Shown: positions 1 through 6,325, counted from the first letter of the stretch. The stretch: 7,619 nt of DNA from WVWW01 sp041568335 (GCA_041568335.1 JBFFZZ010000145.1:1-7619), one strand, 5' to 3'. Translations and numbers: made by a program. The notes: a model not told the origin generated them from the sequence alone.

Positions 1-1
1 G

Positions 2-469
2 GGCTGGGTGGTCGCCGCGCCGACCGGGACGCTCAATCTCGAGCTCGCGGCGCAGGGCGGCGTGCTGGACGACGGCTCGTTCGTGCTGGACGTGCCCGCC
101 GAGGGCAGCTTCGACGTGACCGCCCTGGCCCGGGGCTGGGCGCCCGCACGGATGAACGGCGTCCTCCCATCGGACGATACGGAGATCACGCTGCAGGTCG
201 GGTTCGGCGGCGGTATCGCCGTCACCGTCGTCGACCGGAACGGGGCGCCGGCCGAGGGTCGTGCGCTGGAGATCCGCGCGGAGCCGCCATGGCTGGCCAG
301 CGAGGTCCTGTTCCGGTTTACCCCGCCTCCCGTCTCGGGACCCGACGGGGTTGCCGTGGCGCAGAACCTCTCCCCGGGGAGTTATCGCGTGAGCGTTCCG
401 GGCGGGGCGTCCGCCGTGTTGAACGTCGTGGAGGGCGGGATCAGCGAGGTGCGGTTGAGCGTCGAGTGA
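2..469 (+). CDS. C-terminal part of a carboxypeptidase-regulatory-like / beta-sandwich repeat protein (5' end outside the window)
   Basis: The reading frame is open from base 2 and ends at TGA 467-469, giving 155 visible residues. A GTG at 8 is in frame, but nothing resembling a signal peptide or ribosome binding site precedes it, so I treat the gene as cut by the window edge. The visible part looks like two or three small beta-sandwich units. One contains 'DGSFVLDVPAEGSFDVTAL', a later one 'GGGIAVTVVDRNGAPAEG', and the last 'GPDGVAVAQNLSPGSYRVSV', which is the usual DG-x-F/V...L-x-P-G-x-Y-x-V pattern of carboxypeptidase regulatory-like (CarboxypepD_reg / CNA-B-type) domains. There are no catalytic residues, membrane segment or sorting signal at the C terminus. 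Such repeats normally form part of large secreted or surface proteins; a structural or adhesive role is inference. The gene converges on rpiA with one base between the stops. Confidence 0.75.
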   Translation, partial: GWVVAAPTGTLNLELAAQGGVLDDGSFVLDVPAEGSFDVTALARGWAPARMNGVLPSDDTEITLQVGFGGGIAVTVVDRNGAPAEGRALEIRAEPPWLASEVLFRFTPPPVSGPDGVAVAQNLSPGSYRVSVPGGASAVLNVVEGGISEVRLSVE

Positions 470-470
470 T

Positions 471-1124
471 CTAGAACCGCTCGACGCCGCTTTCCGACCC
501 GATCAGCAGCAAATCGGCCGGCCGGCGGCTGAACAACCCGTTGGCCACGACCCCGGCGATCCCGTCGAGTTCGGTCTCCAGCGCGGGGGCGTCGTCGATC
601 GTCAGATCGTGAACGTCGAGGATCACGTTGCCGTTGTCGGTGACGAACCCGTCACGGATCACCGGGCGGCCGCCCAGCGATTCGATTCGCCTGCCGACGA
701 GGTTTTGCGCCATCGGGATCACCTCCACCGGCAACGGAAACCGACCCAGCGTCTCGACGCGTTTGGAGTCGTCGATGATACAGACGAAGCGATCGCTCGC
801 CGCGGCGACGATCTTCTCGCGCGTCAGCGCCCCGCCGCCGCCCTTGATCAACTGCCGCCGCGGATTGGCCTCGTCCGCCCCGTCGACGTAAAGCGGGATG
901 CGATCGACGTCGTTGAGATCGAGCAGCCGCACACCGAGCGCGGCCAGCCGTTCGGCGCTGGCCTCGGAGCTGGAGACGGCCCCGTCGAGCGTGTCGGCGA
1001 GCGGGCCCAGGAGATCGATGAACGCGTTGGTCGTCGACCCGGTGCCCACACCGAGCACGATCCCCGGCTCGACGAGCTCGAGCGCCGCCCGGGCGACGGC
1101 CCGTTTCTTGTCGTCCTGTGTCAT
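471..1124 (-). CDS. rpiA: ribose-5-phosphate isomerase A
   Basis: RpiA interconverts ribose 5-phosphate and ribulose 5-phosphate in the cytoplasmic non-oxidative pentose phosphate pathway. The product is 217 residues, essentially the length of E. coli RpiA (219). Diagnostic motifs occur in order: the phosphate loop 'GVGTGSTTNAF' (25-35), 'DGADE' (81-85), 'KGGGGALTREK' (94-104), 'DDSK' where most homologues have DESK or DSSK, 'PVEV', 'TDNGN' and 'GVVANGLF'. The residues known as D81, D84, K94 and the catalytic base E103 in E. coli fall at the same numbers here. The frame is open upstream to 1322, but I choose ATG 1124: it gives the family's N terminus and has GGAGGG 9 nt upstream. It lies 5 nt downstream of the receiver/PEP-like gene and is probably translationally coupled to it. 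No intrinsic terminator is visible after it. Confidence 0.96.
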   Translation of the reverse strand: MTQDDKKRAVARAALELVEPGIVLGVGTGSTTNAFIDLLGPLADTLDGAVSSSEASAERLAALGVRLLDLNDVDRIPLYVDGADEANPRRQLIKGGGGALTREKIVAAASDRFVCIIDDSKRVETLGRFPLPVEVIPMAQNLVGRRIESLGGRPVIRDGFVTDNGNVILDVHDLTIDDAPALETELDGIAGVVANGLFSRRPADLLLIGSESGVERF

Positions 1125-1129
1125 CCGCG

Positions 1130-4093
1130 CTAGCCCTCCGCGCCGGGTTTGAGCACAACGCCCTCGCCCGTACGCCCGCTCATCTTGATCAGCAACGGTT
1201 CGTCGAAGCTCAACCAGCGCACGAACTCGGTCTCCTCGACGGACTTTGCGGCACTCAGCCACTCCCAGTCGATGAACCCCTCGCCGGCGGCCGGGTTGAC
1301 GGTGAAGTAGCCGACGTTGCACGACGTCAGGTTCTGGAAGAAGTGCGTGCCCTGCGACGGCGTCACCTGCATGTCCTTGAAACCCGACTCGACGATCGCG
1401 CGCGCCCCGGCGATCTCGTTCCAGCGCACCGGGATGCCGAGATGCGGGTCGTTGGAGCCCCAGCGCCCGACCCCGATCAGCAGGTACGGGCGGCCCGTGG
1501 CCTGGAGCTTCGCGTTGAGCCGGGCGACCTGCTCGGCGACCTCGGGGCTGCGGTTGCGGTCGAAGGCTTCGCGGCTGACGACGATCACGTCGGAGATGTC
1601 GGCGATACGCCCGTTGCCCAGCACGCTGTCGCTACGGCAGACGAGCTGAGATGACAGTACGTGACCGATCTCGAGCTCCTCCGCTTCGCTGGCCATCGCC
1701 AGCGGGCGCATCTGCAGGAATCCGAACTCGGGTTGCTCGCCCTCGGGGACCGACAGGTTGACCGCGAACTCGATCTCCACCGGCGCGCTGGTGCCCTGCT
1801 CGCCGTAGTCCAGCAGCTGGCTCAACAGCTCGGCCAGTGGGAACACACCGTGCTTGAGGATCGGCGCGAAGGTCACGACGCGCATCCCGGGCCGGCCGAT
1901 CCCGTCGCTCAACCGGTCGTTGTCGGGAGAGTAGGTCGAGGCGATCGCATCGAGGACACCGTGGCGTTCCGCCTCCTCGAGGCTGCAGAGCACCATCTCG
2001 TCACCCTCGGCGTCGGCCCGTCCGGGCTCGCGCGAGAGATCCATCGCATAGAGCTCGCGCTGCGAATTGGCCAGGATCTCGTGGGTCGACGAGGCGCCGA
2101 TCTGGACGAGCGGTTGGGCCGGTGAGAAGCGGAAGCAGTTCGCGCCCTCGACGACGCTGCGACCGAGCCCGGCGGCGACCGCGACGATCCCCTCCTCCGC
2201 TTTGAGCGGTGGCGCCGGGTAGAAATTGTGCGAGCGACCCACGCCGGCGAAATCGGGGTAGAAACGGTTGTCCCGCGCGCTGCCGACGACACGTTGGACG
2301 ATGACGGCCATCTTCTCTTCTTCGAGCCGGTACGGCGTCATGCTGAGATACGCCTTGGCCTGCCGCGAGAACGTCGAGGCGTAGACGCGCTTGACCGCGG
2401 AGACGAGCTGGATCAGCCGTTGATCCAGGCTCTCGTCTCGGTTGGGCAGCATGTAGGTCTTGTAGACGCCCGCAAAGGGCTGGTTCGGGGAATCCTCCAG
2501 GAGACCCGACGAGCGGACCGCCAGTGGAACGGGTGTCTTGGCGAGGAAAACCCGCAGGTCCTCGAACGCCTCTCGCGGGAACGGCGCGGCGAGGAAGCGC
2601 GCGTTGATGTCCTTGTCCGACTCACACTGGATGGCCCAGTCCTTCAGATCGTTGGCCTCGAGGAACTCGTCGAACACGTCGGTTCCGACGACCGCGGCAC
2701 GGGGGACCACGATACGCGTTCCCGGATAGCGATCCGCGATGCGCGTCTCGTTGAGGAGCCGGTTGACGAACGCCAGGCCACGCGCCTTGCCGCCGAGGGA
2801 GCCGCCACCGATGCGGTAGAGGCTCAGCTCGGGGTCATAGCTCGCGCGGTTGAAATCGGCGACGACGACCTTGTCCCTCTCCTGCCGGTAGTCCCGGAGG
2901 ACGCTGACCAGCTCGTCGCGCACGCGCTCGATCCCGCCGTAGTCGGCCACGGTCATCGGTCGCAGTCGCTCCGCGAGCGCGAACTCGGTGCGCGCCTTGA
3001 GCCAGTTCGAGAAGTGATTCTGGCCGCCGTGCCAGGCGATGGACTCGGCGGGAACCTCTTGCAGTTTCTCGATCAGCTCTTTCAGATCGCGGGCCTTGCC
3101 CACAACCTCACCGTTGGGCATGCGGAAGACGAAGTCGCCGAAGCCGAACGACTTGATCAGGATGCGCCGCAGGTCGTTGAGCAGAACCTCCGAGCCCTTG
3201 AGCAGGAACATCGCGTTGAGATCCTCGGCCAGGCTCTCGTTGGCGGCAATGCTCGACTGCAGGACGATCGGGATGTCCTGCCGTTGATCGCGGACACGCT
3301 CGATCAGACGCACTCCGGCGGTGCGATCGAGCTGCCCACCGCGGGGAAACTCGATGTCGGAGATGATCCCGAGGATGTTCGCCTCATACTTCTCGAAGTA
3401 GTCCCAGGCCTCCTCGTAGGTCACGCAGAGCAGGACCTTGGAGCGCGCTCGTGTTCGCAGCATCTTGTGCGAGAGGTTGACCCCCTCGTCGATCAGGTTG
3501 CGGGTGTGCTCGAACAGCTCGGAATAAATGACCGGGAGGAACGAAGAATAGAAACGAACGTTGTCCTCAACGACGATGATCGCGGGAACACCACGTATGC
3601 CCGTGTCGGAGGCGACATTGCTCCGGTCCTCGACGTACTTGACCATCGCCAGCAGGATCCGCGTATCGCCCTGCCACAGGAATACCCGGTCGATCGCGCT
3701 GACGTCGTTGCTCGCGGTGAAATCGGTGAGCTGGCGGTTGTTGTAGGCCAGCACCAGTACCGGCGTGTCGGGGCTGACGGCGGCGACCTTGCGCGCCAGC
3801 TCGGCCGCGTTCATGTCGCCGACCTGGATGCTGGCGACGATCATGTCGATACGCTGGCGGCCGATCATCTCGAGTGCCTTGGCGCCGGTGGAAACACGAA
3901 TCAGGTCGGGGTTCTGGCTGAGGTTGAGGTTCAGGAACTGGCGCAGGATGGCGTCGTTGAGCTGTCCGTCCTCGGTCAGGATGAACGAGTCGTAGAGACT
4001 CTGCACCAACAGGATCCGCCGCACGCGGTTGGGCATCAGGTCCTGGAAACGATGCAACCTGGGCCACGCGGCCTCGGGCTTCGCCTTGCTCAT
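1130..4093 (-). CDS. dual-receiver PEP/pyruvate-binding (PEP synthase-like) protein without phosphohistidine domain
   Basis: The product is 987 residues from ATG 4093 (the frame opens at 4141, but that would read through the gdhA terminator; a downstream ATG at 4036 is a weaker alternative). Residues ~25-160 look like a receiver fold that has lost its acidic pocket. Residues ~170-315 are a second receiver with the key residues present: 'VEDN' (175-178), phospho-acceptor D246 in 'ISDIEFP', 'QSS' near 279-281 and K299. It also has about 25 extra residues after its first helix. Residues ~420-800 are a PPDK_N/PEP-synthase ATP-grasp domain: 'GGGSLGGKARGL' (429-440, K436), 'AVRSSGLLED' (R527), 'VIVQRVVG' (597-604), E775 in 'EIEFAV', and 'LQMRP' (Q794, R796). 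The swivelling phosphohistidine domain and PEP barrel of true PEP synthases are not recognisable. The C terminus instead carries 'GVGRWGSNDPHLGIPV' (874-889) and 'PSQGTHFFQNLTS' (912-924). It should bind ATP under phosphorelay control; substrate and product are unknown. It is paired with rpiA. Confidence 0.85.
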   Translation of the reverse strand: MSKAKPEAAWPRLHRFQDLMPNRVRRILLVQSLYDSFILTEDGQLNDAILRQFLNLNLSQNPDLIRVSTGAKALEMIGRQRIDMIVASIQVGDMNAAELARKVAAVSPDTPVLVLAYNNRQLTDFTASNDVSAIDRVFLWQGDTRILLAMVKYVEDRSNVASDTGIRGVPAIIVVEDNVRFYSSFLPVIYSELFEHTRNLIDEGVNLSHKMLRTRARSKVLLCVTYEEAWDYFEKYEANILGIISDIEFPRGGQLDRTAGVRLIERVRDQRQDIPIVLQSSIAANESLAEDLNAMFLLKGSEVLLNDLRRILIKSFGFGDFVFRMPNGEVVGKARDLKELIEKLQEVPAESIAWHGGQNHFSNWLKARTEFALAERLRPMTVADYGGIERVRDELVSVLRDYRQERDKVVVADFNRASYDPELSLYRIGGGSLGGKARGLAFVNRLLNETRIADRYPGTRIVVPRAAVVGTDVFDEFLEANDLKDWAIQCESDKDINARFLAAPFPREAFEDLRVFLAKTPVPLAVRSSGLLEDSPNQPFAGVYKTYMLPNRDESLDQRLIQLVSAVKRVYASTFSRQAKAYLSMTPYRLEEEKMAVIVQRVVGSARDNRFYPDFAGVGRSHNFYPAPPLKAEEGIVAVAAGLGRSVVEGANCFRFSPAQPLVQIGASSTHEILANSQRELYAMDLSREPGRADAEGDEMVLCSLEEAERHGVLDAIASTYSPDNDRLSDGIGRPGMRVVTFAPILKHGVFPLAELLSQLLDYGEQGTSAPVEIEFAVNLSVPEGEQPEFGFLQMRPLAMASEAEELEIGHVLSSQLVCRSDSVLGNGRIADISDVIVVSREAFDRNRSPEVAEQVARLNAKLQATGRPYLLIGVGRWGSNDPHLGIPVRWNEIAGARAIVESGFKDMQVTPSQGTHFFQNLTSCNVGYFTVNPAAGEGFIDWEWLSAAKSVEETEFVRWLSFDEPLLIKMSGRTGEGVVLKPGAEG
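1134..1139 (-). promoter_or_regulatory. rpiA ribosome binding site inside the upstream gene
   Basis: The minus strand reads GGAGGG 9 nt before the ATG at 1124. The site lies within the last codons of the receiver/PEP-like gene, whose stop codon TAG (1132-1130) sits between the site and the ATG. It decides the rpiA start against the longer open frame reaching 1322 and implies that ribosomes finishing the upstream gene pass over it. Confidence 0.85.
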
Positions 4094-4099
4094 GAGAGC

Positions 4100-4105
4100 A
4101 TCATA
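4100..4105 (-). promoter_or_regulatory. candidate -10 element for a leaderless receiver/PEP-like transcript
   Basis: The minus strand reads TATGAT (5 of 6 matches to TATAAT). Its last base lies 6 nt before the A of the ATG at 4093, so if it occupies -12 to -7 the transcript would begin exactly on the start codon. No convincing -35 hexamer is present at 16-18 nt spacing, because that stretch is the GC-rich terminator stem. The 18 nt between stem and ATG contain no Shine-Dalgarno-like sequence, which fits a leaderless start. A chance match in this AT-rich gap is quite possible. Confidence 0.35.
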
Positions 4106-4135
4106 AAAGAAAACGGGCGCAAAGCTGCGCCCGTT
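4105..4135 (-). terminator. intrinsic terminator of gdhA
   Basis: On the minus strand, 24 nt after the gdhA stop codon, is a perfect 10-bp stem (arms 4135-4126 and 4121-4112, AACGGGCGCA / TGCGCCCGTT). It has a GCTT loop and is followed directly by TTCTTTT; with the final two stem bases the U-tract is TTTTCTTTT. This is a classic Rho-independent terminator in the gdhA direction. Read on the plus strand it is followed by GACCA rather than a T-tract, so it is one-directional. It ends only 11 nt before the next start codon on the same strand. Confidence 0.9.
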
Positions 4136-4159
4136 GACCAAGTCGGGATTCGAAACGCG

Positions 4160-5521
4160 TCAAACGACGCCCTGATCGAGCATCGAATCGGCGACCTTGA
4201 TGAAACCCGCGATGTTCGCCCCGTCGACGTAGTTGCCCTTGCGATCGAAGCGCTCGCTGGCGGCCACGCACGCCTCGTGCACGGATTTCATGATCATGCG
4301 CAACCGCTGGTCCACCTCGTCGCGGGTCCAGCTGTAGCGCATGCTGTTCTGCGCCATCTCCAACCCGGAGACGGCGACGCCGCCGGCATTCGCCGCCTTG
4401 CCCGGGCCGTACAGGATCCCGGCATCGACGAACGCGTTGACGCCCTCGGGCACGGTGGGCATGTTGGCGCCCTCCGAGATCACGTACACCCCGTTCGACA
4501 ACAGCGTCGCGGCATCCTTTTCGTTGATCTCGTTCTGCGTCGCGCTGGGAAACGCGCATTCCCCCTTGTGTGTCCACAGCGGGTTGTGATCGGCGCTGCG
4601 ATCCGCCTCGGTGTAGACCGCGCTCGAATACTTCTGCGCGTATTCACTGATGCGTCCGCGACGCACGTTCTTGAGATTCATCACGAAAGCCAGCTTGTCT
4701 TCGTCGATGCCCGCCTCGTCGTAGATGTAGCCGCTGGAGTCCGACAGCGTGACGACTTTTGCGCCGAGCTGGAGCAGTTTCTCCGTCGTGTATTGAGCGA
4801 CGTTGCCGGAACCGGAGACCAGGCACGTCTTCCCGTCGAGGGTCTCGTCGCGCGTCGCGAGCATCTCCGCGGCGAAGTAGACCGCGCCGTAACCCGTCGC
4901 CTCGGGACGGATCAGCGAGCCGCCCCAATTGAGTCCCTTGCCGGTCAAGACACCGGTGAACTCGTTGGCCAGCTTCTTGTACTGGCCGAACATATACCCG
5001 ATCTCGCGACCACCGACGCCGATGTCGCCGGCCGGGACGTCGTTGTTGGGGCCGATGTGGCGGAACAACTCGGACATGAAGGCCTGGCAGAAACGCATCA
5101 CCTCGGTGTCGCTCTTGCCCTTCGGATCGAAGTCGGAACCGCCCTTACCGCCGCCCATCGGCAACGTGGTCAGGGAGTTCTTGAACACCTGCTCGAACGC
5201 CAGGAACTTCAGGATCCCCAGGTTGACCGACGGGTGAAAACGTAGACCGCCCTTGTACGGACCGATCGCGCTGTTCATCTCGATGCGGAAACCGCGGTTG
5301 ATCTGAACCTCGCCTCGATCGTCGACCCAGGGCACGCGAAACATGATCACGCGTTCGGGTTCGACGATGCGCTCCAGGATCTTCGCGGAACGGTACTCGG
5401 GCTGTTTCTCGAGGACCAGCTGGATCGACTCGGCGACCTCGTGAACGGCCTGGTGGAACTCGGGTTGGGCCTGGTTCTTGGCCTTCACGTCGGTCATCAG
5501 AGAATTGACGTACTCACTCAT
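4160..5521 (-). CDS. gdhA: NADP-specific glutamate dehydrogenase
   Basis: The enzyme reductively aminates 2-oxoglutarate with ammonium and NADPH to form glutamate in the cytoplasm. The 453-residue length matches the hexameric E. coli GdhA class (447). Motifs, numbered from ATG 5521: 'GPYKGGLRFHP' (substrate lysine K90), 'PMGGGKGGSDFDPKGKSD' (catalytic K126), 'DVPAGDIGVGGREIG' (D166), the Rossmann loop 'SGSGNVAQY' (236-244) and the 'LSDSSGYIYDEAG' stretch of the cofactor site, then 'ATQNEIN', 'EGANMPT', 'GPGKAANAGGVAVSGLEMAQN' and a C terminus ending 'KVADSMLDQGVV', all very close to GdhA of gammaproteobacteria. NADP preference is inferred from that similarity. ATG 5521 has GGAGG 9 nt upstream; the in-frame ATG 30 nt further upstream would add ten basic, poorly conserved residues and places that GGAGG inside the gene. 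It has its own terminator and a weak candidate promoter, so it is probably monocistronic. Confidence 0.97.
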   Translation of the reverse strand: MSEYVNSLMTDVKAKNQAQPEFHQAVHEVAESIQLVLEKQPEYRSAKILERIVEPERVIMFRVPWVDDRGEVQINRGFRIEMNSAIGPYKGGLRFHPSVNLGILKFLAFEQVFKNSLTTLPMGGGKGGSDFDPKGKSDTEVMRFCQAFMSELFRHIGPNNDVPAGDIGVGGREIGYMFGQYKKLANEFTGVLTGKGLNWGGSLIRPEATGYGAVYFAAEMLATRDETLDGKTCLVSGSGNVAQYTTEKLLQLGAKVVTLSDSSGYIYDEAGIDEDKLAFVMNLKNVRRGRISEYAQKYSSAVYTEADRSADHNPLWTHKGECAFPSATQNEINEKDAATLLSNGVYVISEGANMPTVPEGVNAFVDAGILYGPGKAANAGGVAVSGLEMAQNSMRYSWTRDEVDQRLRMIMKSVHEACVAASERFDRKGNYVDGANIAGFIKVADSMLDQGVV

Positions 5522-5530
5522 CGAATCGAG

Positions 5531-5535
5531 CCTCC
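5531..5535 (-). promoter_or_regulatory. gdhA ribosome binding site
   Basis: The minus strand reads GGAGG with a 9-nt spacer to the ATG at 5521. It excludes the alternative in-frame ATG at 5551, which lies upstream of it and has no comparable site. Confidence 0.85.
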
Positions 5536-5575
5536 GTGGCCGTCTGGACACCCTCGTCCCCGCGGCAACGCGAAC

Positions 5576-5604
5576 GTTTTACACTCTTGGAATCTCCCCG
5601 TCGA
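5576..5604 (-). promoter_or_regulatory. weak candidate sigma70-type promoter of gdhA
   Basis: On the minus strand TCGACG (5604-5599, 4 of 6 matches to TTGACA) and TAAAAC (5581-5576, 4 of 6 matches to TATAAT) are separated by 17 bp, which would give a leader of roughly 48 nt. The GTGTAAAAC stretch is the only AT-rich patch in the 135-nt sodC-gdhA gap, which favours it as the -10. An imperfect palindrome GGGT-A-ACCC (5620-5628) lies just upstream. No T-tailed hairpin terminates sodC in this gap, so read-through from sodC is possible. Confidence 0.35.
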
Positions 5605-5656
5605 GGCATCCCGCGTCGTGGGTAACCCTTACGGTCATGGCGCCTCGGCGCAAGCG

Positions 5657-6256
5657 TCAGCGTGCGGCCCGGATGACCCCGCAGCCGATGCGTCCGCCGG
5701 CGGCACCGGTCGGCTGGGTGGTGAAATCGTCGGCGCCGGCGTGGACCACCACGGCGCGCCCGATCACGTCGTTGTCGTTCCCCGTACCGACGGACCACAG
5801 GTTGGTCGCCACGGTCAAGCTTGCGGTTCCGTCTTCTCCGACGTCCAGGTTGGCCACATCGCCGAGGTGGAACGCCTCACCGCCCCATTTTCCGTGATCC
5901 TGCCCGGTCGGGTTCCAGTGCCCGCCGGCCGAGGTGCCGTCCGGGGCGCTGCAGTCGCCGATCTCGTGCAGGTGAAACGCGTGCTCGCCGGGCGTCGCCC
6001 CTTCGATCGACAACGTCAACATGACCTGATCGCCGGCGAGCTTGAACGTCGCGGTCCCGGTCACACCGGAGTTGCTCTTGGGCTCGATCGTGGCGATGGC
6101 CTGCACCTCCCCGTCGCCGTCGGGATGGGTGTGGTCCGCGTCCCCGTCCGCGTGGTCGTGATCCCCCGCCGCGTTGTCGCCCGCCGGATCCGTGGCACAA
6201 CCGACAAACACGACCAGTCCGAGACAAGCCAACCAGACGAATGCGTTCTTTCTCAC
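5657..6256 (-). CDS. sodC: Cu/Zn superoxide dismutase, predicted lipoprotein with His/Asp-rich linker
   Basis: SodC dismutates superoxide to hydrogen peroxide and oxygen outside the cytoplasm. The product is 199 residues from a GTG start. Residues 1-20 are a lipoprotein signal (basic MRK, hydrophobic core, 'VFVGC' with Cys20 as the lipidation site; no Asp at +2, so outer-membrane sorting is plausible in a diderm). Residues 32-48 are a linker of His, Asp and Gly with four histidines (H33, H35, H42, H44). The SOD domain keeps every expected metal ligand: Cu ligands H95, H97 and H172, bridging H113 in 'GGHWNP', and Zn ligands H121, H130 and D133 in 'AFHLGDVANL'. It also keeps the disulphide pair C102-C192 and the active-site arginine R189 in 'GGRIGCGVI'. 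It should therefore be active. GAGGAA lies just upstream of the GTG. It is transcribed divergently from the MBOAT gene and 135 nt upstream of gdhA. Confidence 0.95.
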   Translation of the reverse strand: MRKNAFVWLACLGLVVFVGCATDPAGDNAAGDHDHADGDADHTHPDGDGEVQAIATIEPKSNSGVTGTATFKLAGDQVMLTLSIEGATPGEHAFHLHEIGDCSAPDGTSAGGHWNPTGQDHGKWGGEAFHLGDVANLDVGEDGTASLTVATNLWSVGTGNDNDVIGRAVVVHAGADDFTTQPTGAAGGRIGCGVIRAAR

Positions 6257-6259
6257 GGG

Positions 6260-6265
6260 TTCCTC
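6260..6265 (-). promoter_or_regulatory. sodC ribosome binding site preceding a GTG start
   Basis: The minus strand reads GAGGAACCC directly before GTG 6256. The AGGA core is only 4 nt from the start codon, shorter than usual, but the lipoprotein signal begins exactly here and there is no nearby in-frame ATG, so this GTG is the best start. Confidence 0.7.
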
Positions 6266-6270
6266 GCTTA

Positions 6271-6290
6271 CGGGCCGGACCCTCGGCCCG
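6271..6290 (-). other. GC-rich hairpin at the predicted 5' end of the sodC message
   Basis: Perfect 7-bp arms CGGGCCG (6271-6277) and CGGCCCG (6284-6290) flank a 6-nt loop. No T-tract follows on either strand, so it is not an intrinsic terminator. With the promoter at 6296-6325 the predicted transcript start falls at about 6289, putting the stem at the extreme 5' end of the sodC mRNA, a few nt before its ribosome binding site. A role in protecting the message or tuning translation is inference. Confidence 0.5.
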
Positions 6291-6295
6291 CGCCG

Positions 6296-6325
6296 ATGCT
6301 AGACCCCGGGCCTTTGGAGTGTCAA
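6296..6325 (-). promoter_or_regulatory. sigma70-type promoter of sodC
   Basis: On the minus strand a perfect TTGACA (6325-6320) is followed after 18 bp by TAGCAT (6301-6296, 4 of 6 matches to TATAAT). Transcription would start near 6289, giving a leader of about 33 nt before GTG 6256. The perfect -35, acceptable spacing and correct position upstream of sodC support it. Confidence 0.55.

Noticed and set aside
1125..1322. N-terminal extension of rpiA to 1322
   Set aside because: The added 66 residues are arginine-rich and overlap the C-terminal coding region of the upstream gene in another frame. ATG 1124 has a strong ribosome binding site and gives the correct RpiA N terminus.
4094..4141. Start of the receiver/PEP-like gene at 4141
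   Set aside because: The added 16 residues would be translated from the gdhA terminator stem and loop, and the upstream ATG lies outside any plausible independent transcript.
2228..5245. A 1005-codon open frame on the plus strand antisense to the receiver/PEP-like gene and most of gdhA
   Set aside because: It is antisense to two well-recognised genes and crosses their terminator. Its translation is rich in V, L, D, R, G and A with no domain-like motifs. Long antisense frames are expected opposite high-GC genes with GC-biased third positions.
5522..5551. Start of gdhA at 5551
   Set aside because: The ten added residues are encoded by the ribosome-binding region of the ATG at 5521 and do not resemble GdhA N termini.
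5617..5650. Possible terminator of sodC in the sodC-gdhA gap
   Set aside because: Only short imperfect pairing (GGGT-A-ACCC and GCGC-CGAG-GCGC) is visible, with no T-tract, so it is not supported as an intrinsic terminator.
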